A DNA stretch of 64,000 bases from positions 921,964 through 985,963 of the forward strand of contig NZ_LT904902.1 in assembly GCF_900199725.1 (NCBI RefSeq). The letters run 5' to 3'. The translations under genes and the position numbers were made by a program. Each line of letters starts with the position of its first letter. Position 1 is the first letter of the stretch. Source of the DNA: Cytobacillus massiliigabonensis (GTDB taxonomy: Bacteria; Bacillota; Bacilli; Bacillales; Cytobacillaceae). Of this stretch, positions 26,390 to 35,125 are shown one piece after another. Below the pieces are notes generated by a model. It saw nothing but the letters and a program-made list of their open reading frames with translations, was not told the origin of the DNA and did not search any database.

Positions 26390-27022
26390 TTACTCACTTT
26401 GTACGGTAGATAGGGAAATGTGAATAGGACCAGCGAAATCGGATGATTCTGTCCCTTTCGGATTATGAAGACGGAACAAAAAAGCATCGCCCGATTCCGA
26501 TGTCCACACGATATAATCGCTGATGCCTTCCTTTCCGGATGCTTGAAGATAGAGATCCGCGAAACCAAGAGGATGTTCGATCAACTCGCCGCTAAAATTG
26601 GACACATCACCGATTTGATGTAACTCTTCCTTACCCGCTGCTTCAAGTTGAGCCAAATCATAATCGGATGTCAGTGCTTCAATATCAACGTAATACCCCG
26701 GGTTGCCACTTAATGATAGGCGGCCCGCAGTTGGGTCAAATGTAAATTTCTCAAAGACATACAAAGAAAACCCTTCCCCCTGATGCAGAGTCGCCTCCAG
26801 TGACTGATTGCCCTTAGATGTTAGCAATTCGAAGCTTTCAACTGCTGGTCGAGTTTCTAGAGCGGTTGGCTTCTGCCCTGATGAAGAAGGCGATACCGAT
26901 TCAGCTTCTGAGGTTTCCTTTTTCGTTGTATCGGAAGGCTTTGTTTCTCCCATACAAGCCGTAAGCATGAAAACTATGCCTAGTACCAGTATCCTTTTCC
27001 AAATCGCATATAGGCTTCTCAA
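26390..27022 (-). CDS. Lipoprotein of unknown function
   Basis: About 210 residues. The N-terminus RSLYAIWKRILVLGIVFMLT ends in a lipobox LTAC, so the mature protein is lipid-anchored at the cysteine. A low-complexity linker (residues 20-50, rich in S, T, E and K) leads to a folded domain with FSLYVFEKFTFDPTAGRLSL and a SDYIVWTSESGDAFLFRLH strand. The TTG at 27022 follows AAAGGAGCGATTAAA and is preferred to the upstream TTG at 27040. Homologous lipoproteins occur in Bacillus and Paenibacillus. No partner gene is adjacent. Confidence 0.8.
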   Translation of the reverse strand: MRSLYAIWKRILVLGIVFMLTACMGETKPSDTTKKETSEAESVSPSSSGQKPTALETRPAVESFELLTSKGNQSLEATLHQGEGFSLYVFEKFTFDPTAGRLSLSGNPGYYVDIEALTSDYDLAQLEAAGKEELHQIGDVSNFSGELIEHPLGFADLYLQASGKEGISDYIVWTSESGDAFLFRLHNPKGTESSDFAGPIHISLSTVQSE

Positions 27023-27269
27023 TTTAATCGCTCCTTTCAATAAGGATACTCTTATTCTGAAGTGTATTTATTCACACGTAACCTCCTTGAATGGTTAGAC
27101 GGATATATGGAAAATAAGTTACTCATTCGTTCCGTAAAATGGCCCAATTGTTGAATCGTATGTTTAGGGTTACTGTTAGGAAAGTAAAATGATCCATTAT
27201 TCTCACCCAGCTTAAACTTGTTTTATTTTGGAAATTTGTTACCATAAAAAGCATGGAGGTATCATTAAT

Positions 27270-27683
27270 ATGAAAAAAATTCTATACCTAGGTTTTACTT
27301 TTGTTGTTGTTGGTGCCATTTGGTTTTGGGGAAATAGTCAACTGTCTAAAGATCCAATTGTTTTTACTGCAGCTGACGAAGATCTACAAGATAATGGAAC
27401 TATCTCTGATGGAATCCATAACACATCAATGTTTTTAAGTATGTTGTTAGAAGATTCGTCTGATTTTTCAGAAATACATGGGCTTGAGACACTAAAAGAA
27501 TATTCAAAGGGTGCCGTACAACTAGCTGAAAAAAGAAATGCTGACAAATCCATTAAAGAGAAACTAATCCAAACTGAGCAACTAATCCATGAAGCTGAGG
27601 TAAACAAAAATATTACCAAACTTCAAGAAGCAAATGAAATCTTAAAGAAATTAGACATAGAATTTAACAAAGATGTCCTTTGA
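27270..27683 (+). CDS. Membrane-anchored helical unknown protein (137 aa)
   Basis: One N-terminal helix (MKKILYLGFTFVVVGAIWFW) anchors the protein. The rest is predicted helical and polar, with EKLIQTEQLIHEAEVNKNIT near the C-terminus resembling a coiled coil. GGAGGTATCATTAAT precedes the ATG at 27270. I recognise no family. The next gene is convergent and separated by a shared terminator hairpin. Confidence 0.75.
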   Translation: MKKILYLGFTFVVVGAIWFWGNSQLSKDPIVFTAADEDLQDNGTISDGIHNTSMFLSMLLEDSSDFSEIHGLETLKEYSKGAVQLAEKRNADKSIKEKLIQTEQLIHEAEVNKNITKLQEANEILKKLDIEFNKDVL

Positions 27684-27810
27684 ATAGTGGAGCTTGAACC
27701 ATTAAATTTAAATTAGATGATACTTTTGAAAGAAAAAGTTAAACTGCTGTTCGTATGTAAGTCGGCTGCTAAATAGCGTTAGTTAGAAAAACCAGCATGG
27801 ATATCTTGAA

Positions 27811-27858
27811 AAGGCAGCATTAACCCTTCTCAGATTAACGCTGCCTGTTTGTTGAATA
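27811..27858. terminator. Shared terminator of convergent genes
   Basis: GGCAGCATTAA pairs with TTAACGCTGCC, with T-rich sequence on both sides. It separates the plus-strand gene ending at 27683 from the MOSC gene ending at 27904. Confidence 0.75.
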
Positions 27859-27903
27859 AGTTTCATATTTTTAGCACCCAGCTCAAGATTTTCATTCATA
27901 GAC

Positions 27904-28617
27904 TTATTCTAAATATACTTTATCCCCATCACTTACCTTACCGCTAGCTTCAACCTTCGCCCAAATTCCAAATGATGCATTGTGGTTATTCACCAAGTTT
28001 TTAAGCACGCTATTATCCTGTTTTAGTTCTTCTTGAGCATTGTTTACCATCACGCATCTTTCGAGCGGTGCAACAACTCTAAGGATCACTTCAGGTCCGA
28101 CTCGGATTCGTCTGTCCACCCAATTTTTTTCAAGAGCTCCAGTTAGTTCCGTATCAATCAGAAAATTGGCTCGAAAACGCCGTGTGTCTACTGGCTCTCC
28201 TACTTCCTTACTCAATATCTGTAACGAAGAGGTGGTAATTATACTAATTGGACCCTCATCAAAATGAGAGATAGATTCTTCCTTTGCCAAAGTTACTTGA
28301 TCTCCGAGCAGCTTAGACAATGCCTCATTGACCGCAGCATCGTCGCTCCGATAATCTGTTCCATCAGGCATCGTTAGAACGAGGGTATTCCCCTCATATC
28401 TTGCTTTATAGTTAAATAGACCGTCCATTTGCTGAAAGCGACGGGTAGTTTTCCCACTGCCAAATTTTCCACTTGTATTTTTTATTGCCCATAGACGGTC
28501 TCCTAAGAGACCTCTCTTATCAATTGAAACGGATGATAAAGTTTCTCCTAAAATTGATTTTACAGGAAACCGGCGGATTTCCTTAATGGTCCCTACAAAT
28601 TCATGATTATTAACCAA
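27904..28617 (-). CDS. MOSC domain protein
   Basis: 237 residues with an N-terminal MOSC beta-barrel (IKEIRRFPVKSILGETLSSV) and the MOSC domain proper. The conserved cysteine is in VVAPLERCVMVNNAQ. MOSC proteins handle sulfur attached to the molybdenum cofactor or reduce N-hydroxylated compounds; which applies here is not visible. The TTG start follows TTTGGGGGTTAAACG. It is transcribed alone. Confidence 0.88.
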   Translation of the reverse strand: MVNNHEFVGTIKEIRRFPVKSILGETLSSVSIDKRGLLGDRLWAIKNTSGKFGSGKTTRRFQQMDGLFNYKARYEGNTLVLTMPDGTDYRSDDAAVNEALSKLLGDQVTLAKEESISHFDEGPISIITTSSLQILSKEVGEPVDTRRFRANFLIDTELTGALEKNWVDRRIRVGPEVILRVVAPLERCVMVNNAQEELKQDNSVLKNLVNNHNASFGIWAKVEASGKVSDGDKVYLE

Positions 28618-28841
28618 CGTTTAACCCCCAAATTTTAACTAACCTTATCTACCTATCAAAATTTGCATGGTTTGAATAAGCAGCAATGAAAGTAATCAAT
28701 AGTAATAAAATCGTTAAATTGATGAAATGTCCCATTTAAACATTCCACAAATTAGTGCCACCTGGAATCCTGTAAAACTGCCCTTTTGACTCCCCAAAAA
28801 GCAATTTCAATATTGAAGTATCGCGTACGATTATTGAACAG

Positions 28842-29000
28842 TTATAAAAATAAGTTTAAGAGAACTGTGCTAACATATATAAAACTCATTCCTAAAAAGG
28901 CATAAGAAAATGATGCAATCCCTTTAGGTAATTTGCCATAAAAATATATCAATGCCAATCCTATTATCATATGAACAAGTAAAAAAAGGGTTAAGGTCAT
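28842..29000 (-). CDS. Small two-helix membrane protein (52 aa)
   Basis: Begins MTLTLFLLVHMIIGLALIYF, then a GKLPKG turn, then FSYAFLGMSFIYVSTVLLN. Two membrane helices with almost no soluble part. TAAGAGGTGAAAAA precedes the ATG. Unrecognised; the ribosome site and clean topology support it. It lies in an otherwise empty 570-base gap between the MOSC and DUF4030-like genes. Confidence 0.6.
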   Translation of the reverse strand: MTLTLFLLVHMIIGLALIYFYGKLPKGIASFSYAFLGMSFIYVSTVLLNLFL

Positions 29001-29185
29001 TTTTTCACCTCTTAGCTCATTTAACTTTTTTCTGAACTGAAAATAATAAACCTATTCTTTAATTTGGTCCTTAAACAAAATTAAAGGTAATCTTTATTTC
29101 AGAAAAGCCACCTATAATGGAATAAGTAATACTTGATCTTAATCTAAGAATTAATTATTTTTCTTCACTGAAGCTACTCATTTCT

Positions 29186-29752
29186 TTATGATTTAAATAC
29201 TTGAATTTCATACGAAATACCTTTTATTTGGAGTTCGTTTGTCTTAGAAGCTACTAAACTTTCTAACTCAGTTTTTAAATCTTCACTAGATCGTTCACTG
29301 TCCTTAGAAATAGATATTTTAAGCACTGGTTTTGGTTCAATAGAAGGATAATGCACTTGAACATCCGTATAATTTTTTTCTTTTATGTAATTAAAAACAG
29401 TGTTTTCAATCAGAGACATAGCATGCTCTATCTCTAACTCTTGTTGACTTTTTTTAAAAACTTCAACGTTGTAATATATCAAATCATATTTATCAATATT
29501 TTCATTTAAATAGTCCCGTAATTCTTGTTCACTTTTCGTTTCATCCATTCCAATCCAAATCGTAGGGTCAGTATCACCTATTTGAAAGCTAAATAAACCA
29601 AATTTATCCCAAGCAGATTCTAAGACAGATGCAATACGGTTGGCTCGTGCCTCTTTGTCATTGCTAGCAGTTACATCTTCCTTATTAGGATGAATAATAA
29701 ATATTAAAGCACCAATAACAGCTATCACTAATACAGAAATTAACTTTTTCAC
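29186..29752 (-). CDS. DUF4030-like membrane-anchored protein
   Basis: About 188 residues. The anchor KKLISVLVIAVIGALIFIIH is followed by an extracellular domain with TIWIGMDETKSEQELRDYLN and repeated amphipathic halves, as in DUF4030 proteins of the Bacillus cereus group (recalled, not checked). The GTG at 29752 was chosen because GGGAGGGGGAAAG lies directly before it. Function unknown. Confidence 0.75.
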   Translation of the reverse strand: MKKLISVLVIAVIGALIFIIHPNKEDVTASNDKEARANRIASVLESAWDKFGLFSFQIGDTDPTIWIGMDETKSEQELRDYLNENIDKYDLIYYNVEVFKKSQQELEIEHAMSLIENTVFNYIKEKNYTDVQVHYPSIEPKPVLKISISKDSERSSEDLKTELESLVASKTNELQIKGISYEIQVFKS

Positions 29753-29952
29753 CTTTCCCCCTCCCTTATGACCCACTTTACCAAATAAACCCAGTTACTA
29801 CAACAATGCTGCCAGTTAGCTTAAAAACATTTCTACGCACCCTTCTTTAAATATTTTTATATTATGATATCATAGGTGATTTTAATGAATAAAAAACAAA
29901 AAGAATACAATCATAACATCTCGTTCAAAATGTCTATATGAACTCTCCTCAC

Positions 29953-30516
29953 TTAATCTCTTTCCCAAACTAAAATACCGCTATCATCTGCAATGACAAA
30001 ATAATTGCCGCTATATGAAAATCCATAGCCATACAAAAAGCCTCGATAAATGCGAACGCAATTTTCATTGTGCCCATCAACAAAACAGTCCTCAAATGCT
30101 GGCTGGTAGATGATGTCTTCACATGGGAAAAGAGGAGATACTCTGCGTAAGCGATCCCCGGATTTACTGCCGATTGGCAGAAGACTGCCTCCATATTTGC
30201 CTGCTAATTTAATCGTTTTATCTTTTAAAACGTCAAATCCTTCACAAATTAACAACGTTTCATCTAAGTGAAAGTCTTCTGAATAATCACGGGCAATCTT
30301 TTCTGCTTTTGATAGATCGATAATTCCTCTGCCATTCGAGGATACGACCAAGCATAAATCAGATGATTCATCAAACCCAAAATATTCAAGTCCGCCAACA
30401 TTAAAGCTTCCCTTATAGCTCCAGCCAGCTGGACTTATAGCATATGGTATTTTTTCTAATATGTTTATGATTTTATTTCTATGTTTCTCAAACGCTTCAC
30501 TTTTAAAGTAATCCAT
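29953..30516 (-). CDS. Unknown cytosolic protein (187 aa)
   Basis: No signal peptide or membrane helix. Notable blocks are YAISPAGWSYKGSFNVGGLE, SSNGRGIIDL, and a C-terminal YRGFLYGYGFSYSGNYFVIA. The ATG at 30516 (MDYFKSEAFEKH) follows GGAGGGCACAA. The Gly/Tyr-rich end and absence of catalytic motifs suggest an SMI1/KNR4-like or immunity-type fold, but that is guesswork. It is next to a dispersed repeat on its 5' side. Confidence 0.7.
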   Translation of the reverse strand: MDYFKSEAFEKHRNKIINILEKIPYAISPAGWSYKGSFNVGGLEYFGFDESSDLCLVVSSNGRGIIDLSKAEKIARDYSEDFHLDETLLICEGFDVLKDKTIKLAGKYGGSLLPIGSKSGDRLRRVSPLFPCEDIIYQPAFEDCFVDGHNENCVRIYRGFLYGYGFSYSGNYFVIADDSGILVWERD

Positions 30517-30659
30517 TTGTGCCCTCCACTCATACATTATTTTATTTATCATAGCAAAATTGCTTCTATCTATCATTCCAGCTAGCACCTGCTTAATCGT
30601 GGAATATATTCTAGGAAGTTATCCATTTTGAAAACTAGATTTGTATAAGCATTTTTTCT

Positions 30660-30790
30660 TCCATTTTCACAGAAAACATTCATGAGCGTCATCTCACACC
30701 CAAGCATGTAAATGTCGGTCTGCTTAATTTCACTGCGCTGGTTATTACTCCGTACATAAAGGCTTGTTCAATGAATCAGACCGACAATTT
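30660..30790. repeat. Dispersed hairpin repeat, copy 3 (reverse orientation)
   Basis: Reverse complement of the 10205-10345 element: ATGTCGGTCTGCTTAATTTC, then ACTGCGCTGG, and AATCAGACCGACAAT. TGTCGGTCTG and CAGACCGACA form a 10-bp inverted pair about 80 bases apart. It lies between a minus-strand unknown and the plus-strand transporter. Confidence 0.8.
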
Positions 30791-30914
30791 ATTTCAAAAA
30801 AAGGTTGCAAAATAGGCGATACATATTTTATATTAGAGTTTATGATTTTTTTAACACTCCTAAAATCATAGTCAAAATTAAGTCATCAGGAATTTTAGGA
30901 AGGATGTAGTTTAG

Positions 30915-31844
30915 ATGAAGATGTATCTCTATCCCCTGCTAGTCATTATTGCAGCTAGCAGTTTTGGAATTGTTTCTACCATTATTAAATTAGCAATGGG
31001 CAGTGGTTTTTCAGTGTCTGAGGCCGTTACGAGTCAATTTTTTGTCGGTTTTTGTATTGCCGTAATTATTTTCTTACTTACAAACAGAGCAAAATTTAGC
31101 TTTAATGGGGTTAAAATACTGATTTGTGCAGGGATTTTAACGGGGTTAACCAATATTTTATATGGGCATTCGTTGAACTTTTTGCCTGCTTCTTTAGCAG
31201 TTGTCCTGCTGTTTCAATTCACATGGATTGGCATGCTGATTTCTTGTATCTCCAAACGGCAATTGCCAAGCAGAATTGAAGCCATCTCCTTACTCGTATT
31301 GGTCGCAGGAACGATCCCAGCAGCTGGGCTGATCGATGTTGATTTATCTCAAATCCCATTTCAGGGATGGCTATGGGGGTTAGCAGCCGCTCTTAGTTAT
31401 TCCTTCTTTTTATTTGTGAACGGAAAAGCAACGGCAAGTATGTCCGCCTCTAACCGTTTAGTGTGGGTTTCATTCTCTGCTTTTATGATTACAGCCGCTT
31501 TTCAATCTCCGGAAATTATCTGGAACGGTACGCTATTTAACGAAGGACTTTGGATGTATGGATTAGCATTAGGGTTATTTGGCATGATCATCCCTGTTTT
31601 CTTATTTACAATTGCCGTTCCTAAAGTAGGATTAGGGATGTCATCCATATTGAGTGCCTTTGAATTGCCTATCGCGGTAATGGCATCCGTGATCTTATTA
31701 AGCGAAACGGTTACACCATTGCAAATTGCAGGGATTGTCACGATTATTCTCGGTACGTGTCTACCTACATTGGCAAATAAAAATGGACTGTTGCGAAAAA
31801 ATAAAATGACAAAACAAACGGTGTTAGGCGAACGAGTTAGTTGA
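30915..31844 (+). CDS. EamA/DMT-family transporter
   Basis: 309 residues with ten predicted membrane helices in two homologous EamA halves (for example FGIVSTIIKLAMGSGFSVSE and WLWGLAAALSYSFFLFVNGK). Drug/metabolite transporters of this type export amino acids or small metabolites by proton exchange; the substrate is unknown. GGAAGGATG precedes the ATG. It has its own terminator and stands alone. Confidence 0.92.
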   Translation: MKMYLYPLLVIIAASSFGIVSTIIKLAMGSGFSVSEAVTSQFFVGFCIAVIIFLLTNRAKFSFNGVKILICAGILTGLTNILYGHSLNFLPASLAVVLLFQFTWIGMLISCISKRQLPSRIEAISLLVLVAGTIPAAGLIDVDLSQIPFQGWLWGLAAALSYSFFLFVNGKATASMSASNRLVWVSFSAFMITAAFQSPEIIWNGTLFNEGLWMYGLALGLFGMIIPVFLFTIAVPKVGLGMSSILSAFELPIAVMASVILLSETVTPLQIAGIVTIILGTCLPTLANKNGLLRKNKMTKQTVLGERVS

Positions 31845-31849
31845 TACAA

Positions 31850-31898
31850 AAGGGACGGTTCTAGTGCTTCATGGAAGTAATAGAACCGCCCTTTTTTA
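31850..31898 (+). terminator. Terminator of the DMT transporter gene
   Basis: GGGACGGTTCTA pairs with TAGAACCGCCC, followed by TTTTTT. A nearly identical stem recurs at 35077. Confidence 0.9.
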
Positions 31899-31975
31899 CA
31901 TTAAGTGCTTAGGTTTTTTTATATACTTATCCCATTTGAATTAGTAAGATTTTGTAAATTAGTAGAGCTAAGATT

Positions 31976-32362
31976 TTAAGAAGCAACTTTCTTTTTCCAC
32001 TGTTTAACTACAAAAATTTGATCATCCTCACAATAAACATAGAATTTCATGTTTCTTTTACGATCCTTTACATGAATGATAAATGGAATAATAGTAGTAT
32101 CTGGGTATAAAAATAGCTTTTCATCCCCCGGGAAAATATGGTTCCTATCTAAGAAAAGAGCTTGATTGAAATAATCAGTAAATCTAATTTTTTCTTCTCC
32201 TTCTATGTACGTTCCATTAAATATTATTGAAACATCTTTAGCATCTAGTTTCGGATGAAGGGCAAATTTACTTAAAAGCCAATTTACAACTGCACTTGGA
32301 GGACTTGTTAACATCTTCAACGTAATTCCAAGAATTATAATAACAAAAACAGTCCATGTCAT
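31976..32362 (-). CDS. yfmQ: YfmQ-family protein
   Basis: 128 residues. MTWTVFVIIILGITLKMLTS is an N-terminal membrane helix. GEEKIRFTDYFNQALFLDRN, IFPGDEKLF and VVKQWKKKV follow the Bacillus subtilis YfmQ pattern closely. Function is unknown in the type strain as well. GGAGTGGACAGAG precedes the ATG. Confidence 0.88.
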   Translation of the reverse strand: MTWTVFVIIILGITLKMLTSPPSAVVNWLLSKFALHPKLDAKDVSIIFNGTYIEGEEKIRFTDYFNQALFLDRNHIFPGDEKLFLYPDTTIIPFIIHVKDRKRNMKFYVYCEDDQIFVVKQWKKKVAS

Positions 32363-32541
32363 CTCTGTCCACTCCTTGGGTAATTTCTGGACCTTATTTT
32401 ATAAATAAGCAAGTATTATTCTAGTTATCCACTTCTCAATCATATATAAAATTTTATTTTTTGGACCATCCAATCCATTACTTTTTTAACCGTCCATTTA
32501 CCAAAAAATGAAGGAGAATCTAATTCATCATTTATTGCTTT

Positions 32542-33573
32542 TTAAGATATAAAAGACTTATATATTTCTCCAATAATCCCTTGCAATTGATGAACACCTA
32601 ATTCTGCATTTGTCATAATTACTGCACCTTTTTCAGCATATGGATACGCTACCAACATACATTGAAAACCTACTCCCCAGCCTAGAGATGTAATTTCTAA
32701 TTCTTTTTGAAAGCCTTCTAAAAATACACCTAATCCAGTCCAGCTTTTTCCTCCTTGTGGAGTAATCATTTCTTTAGCGATCCTATTTGAAATCCCAATT
32801 TTACTTGCTCCTTTTAGGGCATTCATTAGCTCTAGGATTAATGCGGCTAAATCTAATGAAGTCGTCCATAATCCTGAAGCTGCTGGATAAGGGTAGATCG
32901 GATATTTCCCATCGACCCATTCACCATTTTTGTTATGACCACAAGAAATTTCCTTTTTACTTATCTCTACCATTGTTGTATTCAAATAGCTATTTTCCAT
33001 TCCTAATGGTTTAAATATAAACTCACTTACCACTTGATAAAATGGCTTTTTCATCACATCTTCAATAAGTTGTTGAATAAGACAATAGCCTGCATCCGAG
33101 TAGTGGAATTCACTCCCTGGCTCGTACTGTACTTCAATAGGAACCTTACAATAGGGGGTTTTTCCCTCTAGCAATTCAAACATTGAAGGAATACCTATGT
33201 CTGAAACTAGTTCAAAAAAGCTACCTTTAGGGTCCTTGATTCCAGCTTGATGACTAAGCAAGTTCCTTAAAGTAACTTTTTTATTTTGCGTAAATTCATT
33301 CTCAGATACTTTCCACGTTACAAGTCTATCATTTACATTTTCATCTAAATCAAGAAGTCCTTCCTCTATCAGCTTTAACGCCAGCATTCCAGTTAAAAAT
33401 TTACTAATCGAACACGCACTAAAAATAGAATTTTCATTTACTTTTCTATTGCTGCTAACCTCGAGTAAACCATAATTTTCTGTTCCGCTAATTTGACCAT
33501 TTTCAATCAGCACCATACTTAAACCTGGCACTTTATAATGTTTCATTCGTTCTTCAATGTTCATATTTTTCAT
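32542..33573 (-). CDS. Serine hydrolase, beta-lactamase/class C PBP-like
   Basis: 343 residues. The SxxK motif is SISK in FSACSISKFLTGM near residue 54. YSDAGY stands for the tyrosine motif, and a GWGVGF segment lies near the C-terminus in place of HXG. No signal peptide is seen, so it is probably an intracellular esterase or D-aminopeptidase-type enzyme rather than a true beta-lactamase. AGGAGAATAAT precedes the ATG. It stands alone, divergent from the VOC gene. Confidence 0.9.
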   Translation of the reverse strand: MKNMNIEERMKHYKVPGLSMVLIENGQISGTENYGLLEVSSNRKVNENSIFSACSISKFLTGMLALKLIEEGLLDLDENVNDRLVTWKVSENEFTQNKKVTLRNLLSHQAGIKDPKGSFFELVSDIGIPSMFELLEGKTPYCKVPIEVQYEPGSEFHYSDAGYCLIQQLIEDVMKKPFYQVVSEFIFKPLGMENSYLNTTMVEISKKEISCGHNKNGEWVDGKYPIYPYPAASGLWTTSLDLAALILELMNALKGASKIGISNRIAKEMITPQGGKSWTGLGVFLEGFQKELEITSLGWGVGFQCMLVAYPYAEKGAVIMTNAELGVHQLQGIIGEIYKSFIS

Positions 33574-33806
33574 ATTATTCTCCTAGTTAACGTTATAATA
33601 ACATCGTAACACGAATATATGTTCTGTTGTATTTATTTGTAAAAATTTTCACTTCCCTATCTAAAAATTGATAATCATAGATTTTCAGTGTTATTCCAAA
33701 TAATAAGTTTGATTATTTGCTTGTATGAACAAGCAAAAGTTCACAAGAAGGAGATTTTTATTTCATCACGAATTAAACCCCTAAAGCTAAAATTTGGAGG
33801 TAATCA

Positions 33807-34157
33807 ATGAACCCTATTTTAAATCAAATTGGTACTGTATTCATTCCTGTAAGAAACATTGAGAAAGCTCGTAACTGGTATTGTGACATATTAGGGTTAC
33901 CAGCAGATGGGGAGATATTATTTGGTCATTTGTATATAATCCCTATGAACGGAACGGGAATTGTATTAGACAGCAAGATTTATTCAGAGGACCATATTTT
34001 CAAGACTCCCCCTTTTCATTTGAACACTGCCAATATAGAACAAGCATATGAACATATGAAGAGTAAGAATGTCGAATTAACAACTGAAATTGAGCATAAT
34101 CAATGGTTTAATTTCAAAGACCCTGATGGGAACCATTTAATGGTTTGCCAATGTTAA
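33807..34157 (+). CDS. VOC-family (glyoxalase/bleomycin-resistance-like) protein
   Basis: 116 residues with two beta-alpha-beta3 modules. IGTVFIPVRNIEKARNWYCD opens the fold, and FNFKDPDGNHLMVCQC closes it. Metal ligands would come from the HxN/E-type positions, though not all are obvious. TTGGAGGTAATCA precedes the ATG. The substrate is unknown. Confidence 0.9.
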   Translation: MNPILNQIGTVFIPVRNIEKARNWYCDILGLPADGEILFGHLYIIPMNGTGIVLDSKIYSEDHIFKTPPFHLNTANIEQAYEHMKSKNVELTTEIEHNQWFNFKDPDGNHLMVCQC

Positions 34158-34224
34158 CCCTGTTGTATTAACGATAAACATTCATTACGTATCGAGCCAT
34201 TTCTTTTTTTATGTAGGCTTTGTT

Positions 34225-34450
34225 AAAACTGAATGTGGATTTTGCTATGTTTGAAAAATAACCGGAAAAATTCCGTTTAAATTGGGAAATATCGATATTT
34301 CCTTGAAAATAAGGGGAATTTTTCCGGTTATCGTATCCAAATCACAGAATTTTGTCTGAAATAGAGGAATTAACCGGAATTTTTCCGCTTATATCTGCTT
34401 CTTGAGCCCCTTTTTATAAATTAGCCGGAAATTTTCCGCTTATGGATCTC
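34225..34450. repeat. Dispersed AAGCGGAAA palindrome repeat, copy at 34 kb
   Basis: Ordered palindromes: AACCGGAAAAATTCCGTTTA, GGAAATATCGATATTTCC (a perfect palindrome), GGGGAATTTTTCCGGTTAT, and two CCGGAA..TTCCGCTTAT units at about 55-base spacing. The same order recurs at 44 and 51 kb. No gene lies between 34158 and 34527. Confidence 0.9.
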
Positions 34451-34527
34451 TTACATAAAATGAAAAAACAGAGTCTTTATGTAAAGCAGGATCATGTCAT
34501 TATTACATTTGTTATGGTGGTGCTTAA

Positions 34528-35073
34528 ATGAAAAAGTGGTTACTACTATCAGGAATTTTACTGGTGTTTCTTCTAGCTCCTATCTGGCTGATAACAATGA
34601 AAGCGGATGCTTATTCAGAACCACAGGAAGCTCTATTAGCAATTGACCCTGATTTATTGTTAATACCTGGGTATAACATAAATGATCGATCTCTTTACTT
34701 TTTTATTAAAAATTCGAATCAATTAGGTGCTGCTTATGCTCAAGAGGGACTCTTTGGATGGAAAGCAGACAGGTTAACTTGGGGCCCATTGGATAGTGAA
34801 AGAAATTATGAAAGCTTGAGCGATTATCAAGTTCATGGAGAGAACCTTATCTATGGTTTAATCAAGCATGGGGATGAACGAACGATCCAAATTGGCGAAA
34901 ATCAAGCTACTATGCTGAATTTAGCCATGCTTCCTCCAAATGATATAGTAAAATTCCGATTAGAGGAACTATATCTCTGGTATTTTGAAAATGATGCTCC
35001 TCTAGACGGGGAGGTAATTAAATTAATAGATAAAAATACTGGAGAAGAGTTGGAACAATTACGTGCTAACTGA
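34528..35073 (+). CDS. Exported unknown protein (181 aa)
   Basis: Signal peptide or anchor MKKWLLLSGILLVFLLAPIW without a lipobox. The mature part contains DPDLLLIPGYNINDRSLYFF and a RLEELYLWYFENDAPLDGE region. No known family. ATGGTGGTGCTTAA precedes the ATG. Its terminator (35077-35112) is nearly identical to that of the DMT gene. Confidence 0.75.
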   Translation: MKKWLLLSGILLVFLLAPIWLITMKADAYSEPQEALLAIDPDLLLIPGYNINDRSLYFFIKNSNQLGAAYAQEGLFGWKADRLTWGPLDSERNYESLSDYQVHGENLIYGLIKHGDERTIQIGENQATMLNLAMLPPNDIVKFRLEELYLWYFENDAPLDGEVIKLIDKNTGEELEQLRAN

Positions 35074-35076
35074 TGC

Positions 35077-35112
35077 AAAGGGACGGTTCTATTTCTTGAA
35101 CCGTCCCTTTTC
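35077..35112 (+). terminator. Terminator between convergent genes
   Basis: GGGACGGTTC pairs with GAACCGTCCC, followed by TTTTCTT. It separates the exported protein gene from the P-type ATPase gene ending at 35126. Confidence 0.9.
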
Positions 35113-35125
35113 TTACAGTATGATT

